This document shows positions 8,375 to 15,970 of a stretch of 34,280 nucleotides of DNA, in pieces. The notes below the pieces were generated by a model. It saw nothing but the letters and a program-made list of their open reading frames with translations, was not told where the DNA came from and searched no databases. Position numbers and translations under genes: made by a program. Where the stretch lies: contig JAAURB010000059.1 in the NCBI GenBank assembly GCA_012033335.1, positions 1-34,280 of the forward strand. Reading direction: 5' to 3'. The stretch's first letter is position 1, and the number at the start of each line of letters is the position of its first letter. This DNA is from Oscillatoriales cyanobacterium RM2_1_1. Lineage in GTDB: Bacteria; Cyanobacteriota; Cyanobacteriia; Cyanobacteriales; Microcoleaceae.

Positions 8375-10114
8375 ATGAAGCAACCCTCTAGATTGATTGC
8401 CCTGGCAGTGGTCGCCATTCTATTCCTGGTCGGTTTTATTGGCTTTCAATGGTTGGGGGGACGCTCCTCCCTGAAATTGGTGACGGGCAGCCGTTCGGTT
8501 CCAGAAGCCTCAATTTTTGTTCCCGAGAATGCCCTAGCTATGGGGTCTTTTCTGGTCAATCTAGATGATGCCGAGAGCATCCAGAAGGCCCTGACTGCCT
8601 CCCGAGGCTGCCAGTCATCCAATGAAATCAATCGGATTAGAAGCCTGGTCTTGCAGGGAACAGGGCTCAACTACAACAAAGATATTCGCCCCTGGCTTGG
8701 GAATGAAGTAACTCTAGCCCTGATGACCCTCGACATCGATCGGAACCGGAAAAATGGAGCCCAACCGGGCTATCTATTTGCCCTTTCAACAACAGATGCC
8801 GGGGCAAGTCGAGGGGCTCTCGAGAAGTTCTGGCAGCGGCAACAAGCGGCGGGGGAAACTGTTGCCTACGAGCAATACAAGGGGGTTCAATTCACCTACC
8901 GTCAGATGGGAGAACCAACCGCCAAATCGAAGGGTTCAAAGGCGCTTAATTCTCAAGGTCTGAATTCTCAAGGTCTGAGTACGGCTGCTTTCGGCGATCG
9001 CTTCGTACTATTTGCCAACTCTCCTAAGGTGCTACGAGAGGCCATTAACGATGTTCAAGCCGCCAGTTTAAGTCTAGATCAATCCCAGGTCTATCAACGG
9101 GCTGTGCAACAACTGGGGGGAGGTCAGTTAGGTTTTGTCTTTCTGAATCTGGGCCGCTGGGGGTTGGATTTGACCCGGGCCGATGCAGTGCCGACTGCTC
9201 AGCCCAGCCTAGCCCTAGCCATTAGTGCCAATCCCAAGGGACTGATCACTGAAACGGCCCTGATTGCCACCGAAGAACCCGGTAATGGCTCGGCGGCCCC
9301 CAGCCTGACTCAACCGATTGCCGCTTTGAAATACCTGCCCAAGTCCAGTCCCCTGGTGATTGCAGGAACCGACTTGCGGCATCTCTGGGCAGAGGTAGAA
9401 GCAACGCTCGCTACCACCCCTCAGCTCCAAAATCTGGCCCGGCAGCCCCTAGAAATTATCAAACAGCTTTGGGGTGTGGATCTGGCGGAGGATATTTTTA
9501 GCTGGGTAACGGGGGAATATGCCTTGGCCCTATGGCCTCGAACAGATCGTCCCCGTCCCGATTGGCTGTTTATTGCCCAAAGATCCCCCGAAGCCCAAGC
9601 CGCCATTGATCAAATTGACCAGATTGCTGAAGCCCAGGGTTACAGAATTGAGCAGTTTAGCCTGGGGGGTCAAACCCTCTCCACTTGGGCTGAGGTTGCC
9701 ACGGTTCCCGTTCAGCTCGATCCGGTTGATCCGGTCGATCCGGCAGACACGCCGATTGATCCTCAGATCGTCCGGGAACGAGCAAAAGGAGCCCATGCCA
9801 CGGTTGAGGATTATGAAATCTTTACCACCTCAGTTGAGGCCATGGATAAAGCCATTGGTGCAGCTAAAGCGGGATACATTTTGAATGATCAAGATTTCAA
9901 GACGAGCTTGGGTCAGTTGCCCAAAGAGAACGATGGCTATCTCTTTCTCAACTGGACTCAAGGGGGTCAATTACTTCAGCGCCAGGTTCCCCTGCTGAAA
10001 ATTGTCGAGTTGTCAGCCCGGTCATTTTTTGACCATCTGCATTCTCTGACGATCACCAGTACGGGCATGACTGAAGATGTGAAGCGGGCAACAGTATTTG
10101 TGCAATTAAGATAA
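8375..10114 (+). CDS. DUF3352 domain protein, membrane anchored
   Basis: 579 residues. One N-terminal membrane segment or uncleaved signal (residues ~7-27, LIALAVVAILFLVGFIGFQWL) precedes a large extracytoplasmic DUF3352 region. Recognisable stretches are PEASIFVPENALAMGSFLVNLD near residue 45, LGNEVTLALMTLDID near 110, and WVTGEYALALWPR near 378. It has two slippage-prone spots. A 15-bp unit is repeated exactly at 8948-8962 and 8963-8977 (giving NSQGLNSQGLS), and a run of 9-bp near-repeats around 9718-9750 gives LDPVDPVDPADTP. The family is abundant in cyanobacteria and has no established biochemical role. It is 23 bp upstream of the small membrane gene at 10138, so probably cotranscribed. 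Confidence 0.85.
   Translation: MKQPSRLIALAVVAILFLVGFIGFQWLGGRSSLKLVTGSRSVPEASIFVPENALAMGSFLVNLDDAESIQKALTASRGCQSSNEINRIRSLVLQGTGLNYNKDIRPWLGNEVTLALMTLDIDRNRKNGAQPGYLFALSTTDAGASRGALEKFWQRQQAAGETVAYEQYKGVQFTYRQMGEPTAKSKGSKALNSQGLNSQGLSTAAFGDRFVLFANSPKVLREAINDVQAASLSLDQSQVYQRAVQQLGGGQLGFVFLNLGRWGLDLTRADAVPTAQPSLALAISANPKGLITETALIATEEPGNGSAAPSLTQPIAALKYLPKSSPLVIAGTDLRHLWAEVEATLATTPQLQNLARQPLEIIKQLWGVDLAEDIFSWVTGEYALALWPRTDRPRPDWLFIAQRSPEAQAAIDQIDQIAEAQGYRIEQFSLGGQTLSTWAEVATVPVQLDPVDPVDPADTPIDPQIVRERAKGAHATVEDYEIFTTSVEAMDKAIGAAKAGYILNDQDFKTSLGQLPKENDGYLFLNWTQGGQLLQRQVPLLKIVELSARSFFDHLHSLTITSTGMTEDVKRATVFVQLR
8948..8977 (+). repeat. 15-bp tandem duplication inside the DUF3352 gene
   Basis: Two identical adjacent units (AATTCTCAAGGTCTG), in frame, duplicate NSQGL. 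They lie in a surface-loop-like, Ser/Lys/Gln-rich stretch. Confidence 0.9.
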
Positions 10115-10137
10115 GAATCAGAACTGGATAAAAATAA

Positions 10138-10428
10138 ATGATCAATGGGCGATCGCTAACCTTGCTCCTGCTGGTTGTATTCCCTGGGGCTGCAGTTGTG
10201 GGATTATCGGCATACTGGGGATTTGTGCTGGATTTTCCAGCCCTAGTGGTGGCAAATCAACGGTTTGAGTCCCTGGTACAGCAAGGGGCAGGTCAACAAG
10301 ACCTATTCATCGCCGCCCATCGAGAGCAAACCCATCGGATGAATGTCGGGTTTGATGGCACCTGGTTGGTGTTGGGAATGCTGATCATGGGGGTTGGAAT
10401 TCATGGCATTGCCCAGACAAAGGATTAA
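10138..10428 (+). CDS. Small two-helix membrane protein
   Basis: 96 residues. Helix one covers ~8-30 (LTLLLLVVFPGAAVVGLSAYWGF) and helix two ~75-91 (TWLVLGMLIMGVGIHGI). Between them is a polar segment with AHREQTHRMNVGFDG. It has no recognisable domain. It starts 23 bp after the DUF3352 stop and ends ahead of a symmetrical hairpin, so it is likely the last gene of that transcription unit. A HIP1 octamer lies within the first few codons. Function unknown. Confidence 0.6.
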   Translation: MINGRSLTLLLLVVFPGAAVVGLSAYWGFVLDFPALVVANQRFESLVQQGAGQQDLFIAAHREQTHRMNVGFDGTWLVLGMLIMGVGIHGIAQTKD

Positions 10429-10452
10429 ATCCACAGGGCAGGGTTCAATATT

Positions 10453-10479
10453 GCGTAGGGGTGGGATAATCTCACCCCT
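10453..10479. terminator. Bidirectional hairpin between converging genes
   Basis: GTAGGGGTG and CACCCCTAC form a perfect 9-bp stem with a 9-nt loop. It sits in the 59-bp gap between the converging genes at 10138 and 10488. There is no U-tract, so termination is inferred from position and symmetry. Confidence 0.5.
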
Positions 10480-10487
10480 ACAGTAAA

Positions 10488-10925
10488 TCAAGGTCGAGCT
10501 TTAATCGCTTCCAAATGCTGTTTGAGTAAGATTAAATTCTCACGGTTTTCCTGCTGTTCATAAAGTTCACTGGCCCGCACCAGATCAATTACACTCTGAT
10601 TATCTTTGAGCAGATTGGCATGGGTCAGACCGCGATTGTGGTAAGCCTCGGCCAGGGTTTCTAGCTGCTGAATAGCCTGGGTAAAATGTTCGACAGCCTG
10701 GGAATAATTGTTCACCTGAAATGCACTACATCCCTGCTGAAACGTTGCGGCAGCCTCAGTTCCGGCGGCTGAATCAGGCAGGATATCCGGCAGGGCAACA
10801 GGCATTTGAAATAGAATAGAGACACTACCTTTTCCCTGGTAGGCATAAACCATAATGCCAATTCCCAACCCTGCAATGGCAAGTACTAAAAAAAACCAGG
10901 TCAGGAAGTTAGCCGTTTCCATCAT
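10488..10925 (-). CDS. TPR protein with N-terminal membrane anchor
   Basis: 145 residues. An N-terminal hydrophobic helix (~8-30, TWFFLVLAIAGLGIGIMVYA) is followed by a linker and about two tetratricopeptide repeats: residues ~60-92 (AAATFQQGCSAFQVNNYSQAVEHFTQAIQQ) and ~94-125 (AEAYHNRGLTHANLLKDNQSVIDLVRA). TPRs form helical hairpins that bind partner proteins. It is the third gene of a minus-strand cluster after crtQ and the SRPBCC gene (gap 48 bp). Conservation of this order would suggest a membrane-associated accessory role near carotenoid metabolism, but that is inference. Confidence 0.75.
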   Translation of the reverse strand: MMETANFLTWFFLVLAIAGLGIGIMVYAYQGKGSVSILFQMPVALPDILPDSAAGTEAAATFQQGCSAFQVNNYSQAVEHFTQAIQQLETLAEAYHNRGLTHANLLKDNQSVIDLVRASELYEQQENRENLILLKQHLEAIKARP

Positions 10926-10973
10926 GATTGATTCATCCTTAGGAAAATTCTAGTGAGAATTGGCGAGTCTAAA

Positions 10974-11420
10974 TTAAACTTCAGCATAGGCTTTTACAGC
11001 ATATTCTCGAAACTGTTCTAAATTCTTTTGAAGATTCGCCTCAACTAACCGTCCTAGAAACAAATTGTCCATGATCTTGCCCAAGAACCCTGGAATTGAA
11101 TAGGCAATGGTCAGCCGGACAATACTGCTACCATGGCGATCATAAAACCGAATGGCCCCACAATTGGGTAACCCATCCACAGACTCCCACTGAATGATTT
11201 GATTAGGAGTCTGCTTCAGAATCCGAGATAGCCAGCTAAATTCCAGATTCCTTACCGCCAGCTTCCAACGAGACAGCTCAGGATTGTCCTCTAGAATCGT
11301 TACCGATTCGATCCAGTCCATCCACCGGGGCATCTGTTCCAAGTCAGACCACATTCCCCAGACCAGCTCAATTGGAACTGGAACCTCAACCTGAACACTA
11401 TGCTCTAACCAATCTGCCAT
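10974..11420 (-). CDS. SRPBCC/START-like (polyketide cyclase/dehydrase-type) protein
   Basis: 148 residues from ATG 11420 (MADWLEHSVQVEVPVP). A longer frame runs up to 11468, but that would overlap the end of crtQ, and the family starts right before the first strand, so the shorter start is preferred. VWGMWSDLEQMPRWMDWIESVTIL and the later IVRLTIAYSIPGFLGKIMDN segment are typical of the helix-grip SRPBCC fold, which encloses hydrophobic ligands (coenzyme Q-binding COQ10/cyclase families). Only 4 bp separate it from the crtQ stop, so translation is probably coupled. From memory such a gene sits next to crtQ in many cyanobacteria, which invites a role in carotenoid handling. The ligand is unknown. 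Confidence 0.8.
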   Translation of the reverse strand: MADWLEHSVQVEVPVPIELVWGMWSDLEQMPRWMDWIESVTILEDNPELSRWKLAVRNLEFSWLSRILKQTPNQIIQWESVDGLPNCGAIRFYDRHGSSIVRLTIAYSIPGFLGKIMDNLFLGRLVEANLQKNLEQFREYAVKAYAEV

Positions 11421-11424
11421 AATC

Positions 11425-12894
11425 CTATCCTGCCGTAACGGACGATCGCCCCGCAAATTTCTGAGCATTCGCTAAAATGGCTTGAGCCGCTTGCTGGCCC
11501 GAAATCGTAGCCCCCTCCATACTATCAATGTAGTCCTGCTGTGTGTAACTTCCGGCCAGGAAGAAATTTTCCACCGGAGTGCGTTGGGGTGGGCGGTATG
11601 GATCCATCCCCGGAGCCTCACGATAGAGGGACTGAGCCAGTTTTACAACTCCATACCAGGTCATATTCAGTTCCCGGGAGGATGGAAAGAGCTGATGAAC
11701 TTGCTGGAGCACATGATTGGCGATCGCCTCGTTACTTTGCTTGATAAAGGGATCCCCAGGGGTTAGTACCAGTTGCAGGAGGGATCCTTCTCCCGGGCGA
11801 TAGTAATTGGCAGGACTGGTCAAAGCCAGATCGGCAAAACAGGAAAAATCCGCATCCGCCGTGTAGAGCAGGTTGTCAATTCCCGCCGCCTGAGCAAGTT
11901 GCTGACGGTTTTCCGGATCATGGAGCTCGGTGACCCAACCATCAAACCGGAGCTGCACCGTGGCCACCGGAACCGTATCAAGCTGATAGAGATTATCAAA
12001 TTCTGACCATTTTCGCCAGGGTTGGGGCAATAATTTCTGAGCCCCAGGCACATCACAGGCACAGACATAGACATCCGCTGCAATCAATTCCTCGGTTTCA
12101 CCCTGGGCCACTACCAAGCCCGTCACCTGGGTTGTCTCTCCCGTTTGGGTAAATTGGATTTCCCGGACGCGCCGTCGGGTATGGATTTTCGTGCCTCGCG
12201 CCGCCAGATACTTGACAATCGGCTGATGCAAATACTCATCCGGCGAGCCCTCCAACATTCGCAGGACAGAAGCCTCGGTTTTGACGGCAAACAATTGAAA
12301 AATCGTCAGCATACACCGGGCTGAGATCGTTTCGGTATCAATAAATCCCAGGGCATAGGCGATCGGGTTCCACATCCGTTTCAGACTGCCCTCCGACCCC
12401 CCATGACTGCGAAACCAATCGGCAAAGCTAATCCGATCCAGCTCCCGAATCATCACCATGGCCCCCTCAAAATCTACCAAACCCCGAACGATTGGACTGG
12501 TGCCCAGGGCTAGAGCATTTTGCAGTTTGTCAAGGGCTGAAAGTTGGGAGGTGGTAAAAAAGGCTTTGAGGCCATTAAAGGGCGCACCGGTAAGGAAGCG
12601 AAAGTCTAGTTCGCCGGTTTTGCCGCCCTGATTGATAAAGGTATGAACATGCTCCTTTAGACCCAGGTGTTCGATCGCCCCAACCTTTCTCATCAGTTCA
12701 AACAGATGGTAGTAGCAGCCAAAAAAGACATGTAATCCCATTTCCACATGGTTGCCGTCTTTGTCGATCCAACTGCCCACCTTCCCCCCCACAAAAGGAC
12801 GGGATTCAAAAATCTCAATTTCGTGACCCGCATCTGCCAATGCCACTGCCGTGGCCAGACCGGCTAGACCGGCACCAACTATCGCAACCCGCAT
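11425..12894 (-). CDS. crtQ: 9,9'-di-cis-zeta-carotene desaturase
   Basis: 489 residues. It oxidises zeta-carotene via neurosporene to (pro)lycopene in the plant/cyanobacterial poly-cis carotenoid pathway, using FAD and passing electrons to plastoquinone at the thylakoid membrane. It starts with the FAD-binding [20 protein letters not shown] and continues [36 protein letters not shown] is characteristic of the Pds/Zds branch rather than the bacterial CrtI type. The C-terminal flavin-binding end reads [29 protein letters not shown]. Plant-type ZDS is about this length after transit-peptide removal. It could be confused with phytoene desaturase (CrtP), but the [11 protein letters not shown] signature and overall reading favour CrtQ. 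It leads the cluster with the SRPBCC and TPR genes. Confidence 0.93.
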   Translation of the reverse strand: MRVAIVGAGLAGLATAVALADAGHEIEIFESRPFVGGKVGSWIDKDGNHVEMGLHVFFGCYYHLFELMRKVGAIEHLGLKEHVHTFINQGGKTGELDFRFLTGAPFNGLKAFFTTSQLSALDKLQNALALGTSPIVRGLVDFEGAMVMIRELDRISFADWFRSHGGSEGSLKRMWNPIAYALGFIDTETISARCMLTIFQLFAVKTEASVLRMLEGSPDEYLHQPIVKYLAARGTKIHTRRRVREIQFTQTGETTQVTGLVVAQGETEELIAADVYVCACDVPGAQKLLPQPWRKWSEFDNLYQLDTVPVATVQLRFDGWVTELHDPENRQQLAQAAGIDNLLYTADADFSCFADLALTSPANYYRPGEGSLLQLVLTPGDPFIKQSNEAIANHVLQQVHQLFPSSRELNMTWYGVVKLAQSLYREAPGMDPYRPPQRTPVENFFLAGSYTQQDYIDSMEGATISGQQAAQAILANAQKFAGRSSVTAG

Positions 12895-13077
12895 TTCACT
12901 GTCCTTAACGTGTTGTTTACAGATTTTAACAAATTATCCAACAGGTTCTCAGATTCCCTCGCCAAACCGGACAAAATTAATGGTTCAGGGATTGTGATGC
13001 GATTAGTGAAATTCCTCAACCCGGTTACGCTAGACTAAAAAAATTGCTGGTTGATTGTTGGTGATTGTTAAGTTTTC

Positions 13078-13629
13078 ATGGATATCACAGAATTCTTTGA
13101 ACTGAGTGCAGGGAAGTGGTTTTCACAGCGCACGATTCATAATTTTAGCTCTGGGAAGCTTACTGCTGGGAAATCAACCCTGACCATTGGGATCTTGGCT
13201 GCCAATGACCCGACGGTCGTACAACTGTGGGGTCAATCGGGCGATCGCACTTCTATGACCAGTAATGCCTGGGGAGGTCTACAGATGTCCTGGGATGGCA
13301 CGGCGGAAGGAACCTCGCAACCTCAATCGGGCTCCAGTTTGATTGTGCCCATGATTAGCGTTGATTCTGGCCCGGAATCTCCCGCCACCGGACAATTTTT
13401 ACAGATGCGATTGCAGCCCGCCAATGGTTCAGGTGTTCTCCAGGGACATTACAGTCTGGGATGTGATCAGGTTTTGACCTTGGTGACGGAATCTGAAGAT
13501 TTTCAGGTGGAGGAACGGCTCTGGTATTTGATGCCCAATCTACGGCTGCGAACCAGTGTGATCCAGTCAGCCGACGGCTTAACCCAAGCCTCATTTTGTT
13601 CTGAAATTCGGCTTTTAGCAGCAAAGTAG
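13078..13629 (+). CDS. CpcS/CpeS-family phycobiliprotein lyase
   Basis: 183 residues. The family adopts a lipocalin-like beta barrel that attaches bilins to a Cys of phycobiliproteins (Cys-82-type site of beta subunits, and Cys-81 of allophycocyanin) or acts as a chaperone partner. Visible features are MDITEFFELSAGKWFSQRTIHNFSS at the start and the C-terminal signature VEERLWYLMPNLRLRTSV (residues ~140-157), with Arg and Trp in conserved places. The family's usual HH...RRAE patch after strand one is replaced here by HNFSSGKLTAGKS. This may point to the non-catalytic CpcU-like branch or another subclass, so no symbol is assigned. It diverges from crtQ across a 183-bp spacer. Confidence 0.85.
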   Translation: MDITEFFELSAGKWFSQRTIHNFSSGKLTAGKSTLTIGILAANDPTVVQLWGQSGDRTSMTSNAWGGLQMSWDGTAEGTSQPQSGSSLIVPMISVDSGPESPATGQFLQMRLQPANGSGVLQGHYSLGCDQVLTLVTESEDFQVEERLWYLMPNLRLRTSVIQSADGLTQASFCSEIRLLAAK

Positions 13630-13721
13630 AAGACCTATTCAGAAATTCAGTTGAAGATTTTATCTAGGACTGTTGCTCAAATCAGATAGAAGTTCTGTCG
13701 CTCAGGTATTGTCTGTGGGAA

Positions 13722-13740
13722 AACAGCCGTCTCGGCTGTT
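13722..13740. terminator. Hairpin after the lyase gene
   Basis: AACAGCCG and CGGCTGTT form a perfect 8-bp stem with a TCT loop, 92 bp downstream of the lyase stop and ahead of petP. A clear U-tract is absent, so this may be a weak terminator or processing site. Confidence 0.45.
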
Positions 13741-13844
13741 CCGCTCTATTGACTCTATGATTCTTAGAAGTTTCATTTGAGATTGAGCAGGAGGTACGGA
13801 TTCCGCTAAACTGTGGAATGGTTGACATCCCTGGGAGCGTATTT

Positions 13845-13849
13845 AGGAG
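13845..13849 (+). promoter_or_regulatory. Ribosome-binding site deciding the GTG start of petP
   Basis: AGGAG lies 10 nt upstream of GTG 13860. The upstream in-frame ATG at 13818 has no site at a workable distance. Confidence 0.7.
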
Positions 13850-13859
13850 AACACTGACA

Positions 13860-14060
13860 GTGGTAATCGAAATCGGTCAAAAAGTTAAAGTGCGTGGTGT
13901 TAAGGAAAGAGTTTCAGCAGATATCGTCAGTCGCCTGAGACAGAACCCCTTCGGTGTAGTCGAAGGGTACAAAATGGTTGACGGCAGTTCAGTTGGTTTT
14001 GTAGTCCGGTTTGATGATCTATCAACTTGGTTTTTTGAAGATGAGCTAGAGGCCGTTTGA
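13860..14060 (+). CDS. petP: Cytochrome b6f complex subunit PetP (DUF2862)
   Basis: 66 residues from GTG 13860 (VVIEIGQKVKVRGVKERVS). A 14-residue longer reading from ATG 13818 is possible but lacks a ribosome-binding site and adds non-family sequence. PetP is a small, peripheral, SH3-like cytosolic subunit of the cyanobacterial and red-algal cytochrome b6f complex. It has been reported to affect linear electron flow and complex stability. Motifs supporting the call are KVKVRGVKERVS near the start, GVVEGYKMVDGSSVGFVVRFDD in the middle and the terminal STWFFEDELEAV. It is complete and ordinary in length. The next gene (Get3-like) begins 533 bp later. Confidence 0.85.
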   Translation: MVIEIGQKVKVRGVKERVSADIVSRLRQNPFGVVEGYKMVDGSSVGFVVRFDDLSTWFFEDELEAV

Positions 14061-14593
14061 GTTTACCCAGGTCAATAGAACATTCTGGCGATTCAACTTT
14101 AGAAAAGTGTTTTAAAAAAATATTCTAGAAATGTTTTAGAAATATCCTGGAAAGGATTCTAAAAGATGTTCTAGAGAATGCTCTATAGAAGTTGTATAAA
14201 CGACAGACGAATCTCGTTTTGATAGGTCTCCATAGACTTATGGTAACTTTTTCAGTTTCTCTCCCCTGGTTCAAGCCAAAGATTTAACTAATGTTTAACA
14301 TAGAGGTTAGGTTGGATTGATTTGGATTGATTACGAAACTGAACCTGTATGGAGCAGTCCTAAATCGATCATGAGAAAAGCGAAAGGGGCTAGAGACGCA
14401 GCCCCTAAGGAAGGAATATTAACCCTTTCACCCCATGTCACAAATCATTGGTGATGGCTATAGGTAGGGTTTAATTGGTGAGCCTCAGGCCATCAACTCA
14501 GATAAGCATTTTCTGATAAGACTGACTCAGGTCGGGTTTACTTAGGGAATGGTTACTCAAGTTCAGCATTCTTCAGCAACGGGAAAAGTTTAA
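14061..14593. other. Long intergenic region with TTCTAGAA-like motifs
   Basis: 533 bp without a credible gene. From about 14095 to 14200 a series of related motifs recurs (TTTAGAAA, ATTCTAGAAA, TTTTAGAAA, GATTCTAAAA, GTTCTAGAGA), giving many small overlapping palindromes. At 14353-14379 is the AGCAGTCCTAAATC motif shared with 33399-33424. At 14385-14406 AGGGGCT and AGCCCCT pair across an 8-nt loop. Promoters for the Get3-like gene presumably lie near the 3' end but were not resolved. Confidence 0.55.
14353..14406. repeat. Small dispersed repeat with hairpin
   Basis: AGCAGTCCTAAATCGATCAT is followed by GAAAA and a 7-bp AGGGGCT/AGCCCCT stem. The first half recurs at 33399-33424 (AGCAGTCCTAAATCTATCAT, then AGAAAAA). 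GTCCTAA is also found inverted (TTAGGAC) in the element at 20761. Likely a remnant of a small mobile repeat. Confidence 0.5.
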
Positions 14594-15688
14594 ATGGCCC
14601 TGATTATAACCTTTTTGGGCAAAGGTGGAACCGGACGAACGACACTGGCGATCGCCAGTGCCAGACAATTGGCTCAGCAGGGAAAACGAGTCTTATTGAC
14701 CACTCAGGATGCCAGTCCTGCGTTTAGTATGCTTTTAGGAAAAACAGTGGGAACCGATCCGACTGAGATTGCCCCGAATTTCCAGGCTTTGCAATTTAAG
14801 AGCGCCCAACTGCTAGAAAGTAGCTGGGAAGAATTGAAGACCCTGGAGGCCCAGTATGTCCGGACTCCGTTTTTTAAAAATGTCTATGGGCAGGAATTAG
14901 GAGTATTGCCTGGAATGGATAGTGCCTTGGCCTTGAATGCCATCCGTCAATACGAGGCGGGGGATCAATATGACGTGATTATCTACGATGGGATTGCCAG
15001 TCCAGACGTGTTGCGAATGCTGGGAATGCCAGAAATTCTCAGTTGGTATCTGCGGCGGTTTCGTCAGGTCTTTCTCGATTCAGACTTTTGGAAGTCCCTA
15101 TCTCCCTTTGTTCAGCCGGTGGCCAGCACGGTTTTGAGTGTGGATATCTCAGCCAATAACTTCTCTCAGCCCACCAATCAGGCCAGTAATATGCTGGATC
15201 AGGGAACGGCGGCGGTGGCTGATCCCAATCGAGTCGTTGCCTATCTGGTGACCACTTCAGACCCGGCGGCGGTGGCAACGGCCCATTATCTCTGGGGCTG
15301 CGCTCAACAGGTGGGTTTGACGGTGGGGGGGGCGTTGCTCAATCAAGCTGAGACTACTCCCGAACTCTCCGCCACTTTTGCTCCCCTAGGGTTGAGTCTG
15401 ATTCCTCAACGGTCGGGGGATGATTGGCAATCTTTAACGGCTGCTCTACCTGATTTTCAACAGGCTTCAAACTTGCCCAAGCCCATCACCATTGATGCGG
15501 CCCAAAGTCAGGTGACTTTATTTTTACCCGGATTTGATAAGAAGCAAATCAAGCTCACCCAGTATGGCCCGGAGGTCACCATTGAAGCCGGGGATCAGCG
15601 GCGAAATATTTTGCTACCGGATTCTCTGCGGGGCAAACCCGTCACGGGGGCTAAATTTCAGGAAAATCACTTGACTATTTCCTTCTAA
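14594..15688 (+). CDS. Get3/ArsA-type P-loop ATPase
   Basis: 364 residues. It begins MALIITFLGKGGTGRTTLAIA with a deviant Walker A of the SIMIBI type (GKGGTGRTT, residues ~9-17). A switch-like YDVIIYDGIASPDVLRMLGMPEIL follows at ~122-145. The last ~75 residues (TIDAAQSQVTLFLPGFDKKQIKLTQYG...) form the HSP20-like C-terminal domain often attached to cyanobacterial and chloroplast ArsA/Get3 proteins. The usual Get3 CxxC zinc pair and a clear TMD-binding Met-rich groove are not obvious. No ars genes accompany it, so arsenite export is unlikely; membrane-protein targeting or an unassigned chaperone role is more plausible. It lies 282 bp upstream of chlG and downstream of petP. Confidence 0.85.
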   Translation: MALIITFLGKGGTGRTTLAIASARQLAQQGKRVLLTTQDASPAFSMLLGKTVGTDPTEIAPNFQALQFKSAQLLESSWEELKTLEAQYVRTPFFKNVYGQELGVLPGMDSALALNAIRQYEAGDQYDVIIYDGIASPDVLRMLGMPEILSWYLRRFRQVFLDSDFWKSLSPFVQPVASTVLSVDISANNFSQPTNQASNMLDQGTAAVADPNRVVAYLVTTSDPAAVATAHYLWGCAQQVGLTVGGALLNQAETTPELSATFAPLGLSLIPQRSGDDWQSLTAALPDFQQASNLPKPITIDAAQSQVTLFLPGFDKKQIKLTQYGPEVTIEAGDQRRNILLPDSLRGKPVTGAKFQENHLTISF

Positions 15689-15755
15689 ATGATTCACAGT
15701 TGAATAATTCTATTGAATGATTCTATGACTTTCAACTTCAAGCTCTCAATCAATT

Positions 15756-15875
15756 AGTAAGTAGGTGGTTGTAATCAATCGCTAAGTGGAAGGGGGTCTG
15801 GGGCTTCGTAAGAAGGAGACACTGCCCCCTTCACCCCCATATCAATCTTCTAATTAATTGCGTCAAGCCACTTGA
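15756..15875 (+). repeat. Dispersed repeat family, copy B
   Basis: Starts AAGTAGGTGGTTGTAATCAA, contains GAAGGGGGTCTGGGGC and CCCCCTTC (paired arms of an internal stem), and ends TAATTAATTGCGTCAAGCCA. It matches copies A and C at both ends; the centre differs. It lies between the Get3-like gene and chlG. Its right end runs straight into the 31-bp duplication. Confidence 0.75.
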
Positions 15876-15925
15876 ATTTTATTTTGATATATTTCAAGCC
15901 ACTTGAATTTTATTTTGATATATTT
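15864..15925. repeat. 31-bp perfect tandem duplication upstream of chlG
   Basis: Two identical 31-bp units (15864-15894 and 15895-15925), each starting CAAGCCACTTGAATTTTATT and ending in GATATATTT. The first overlaps the right end of repeat copy B. The array ends 45 bp before the chlG start, so it sits in the likely promoter/leader and could double a regulatory or -10-like AT-rich element. Confidence 0.9.
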
Positions 15926-15970
15926 AACTAATCTCTAATTCCCTAAGCAAAAATACCTCACCCATTTTTC

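Noticed and set aside
11421-11468. Longer start of the SRPBCC gene overlapping crtQ
   Set aside because: The added residues are not part of the fold; ATG 11420, 4 bp after the crtQ stop, gives the natural beginning.
14594-15688. Arsenite-resistance ATPase
   Set aside because: No arsB/arsC/arsR genes nearby and no clear metal-binding cysteines; a Get3-like or unassigned role fits better.
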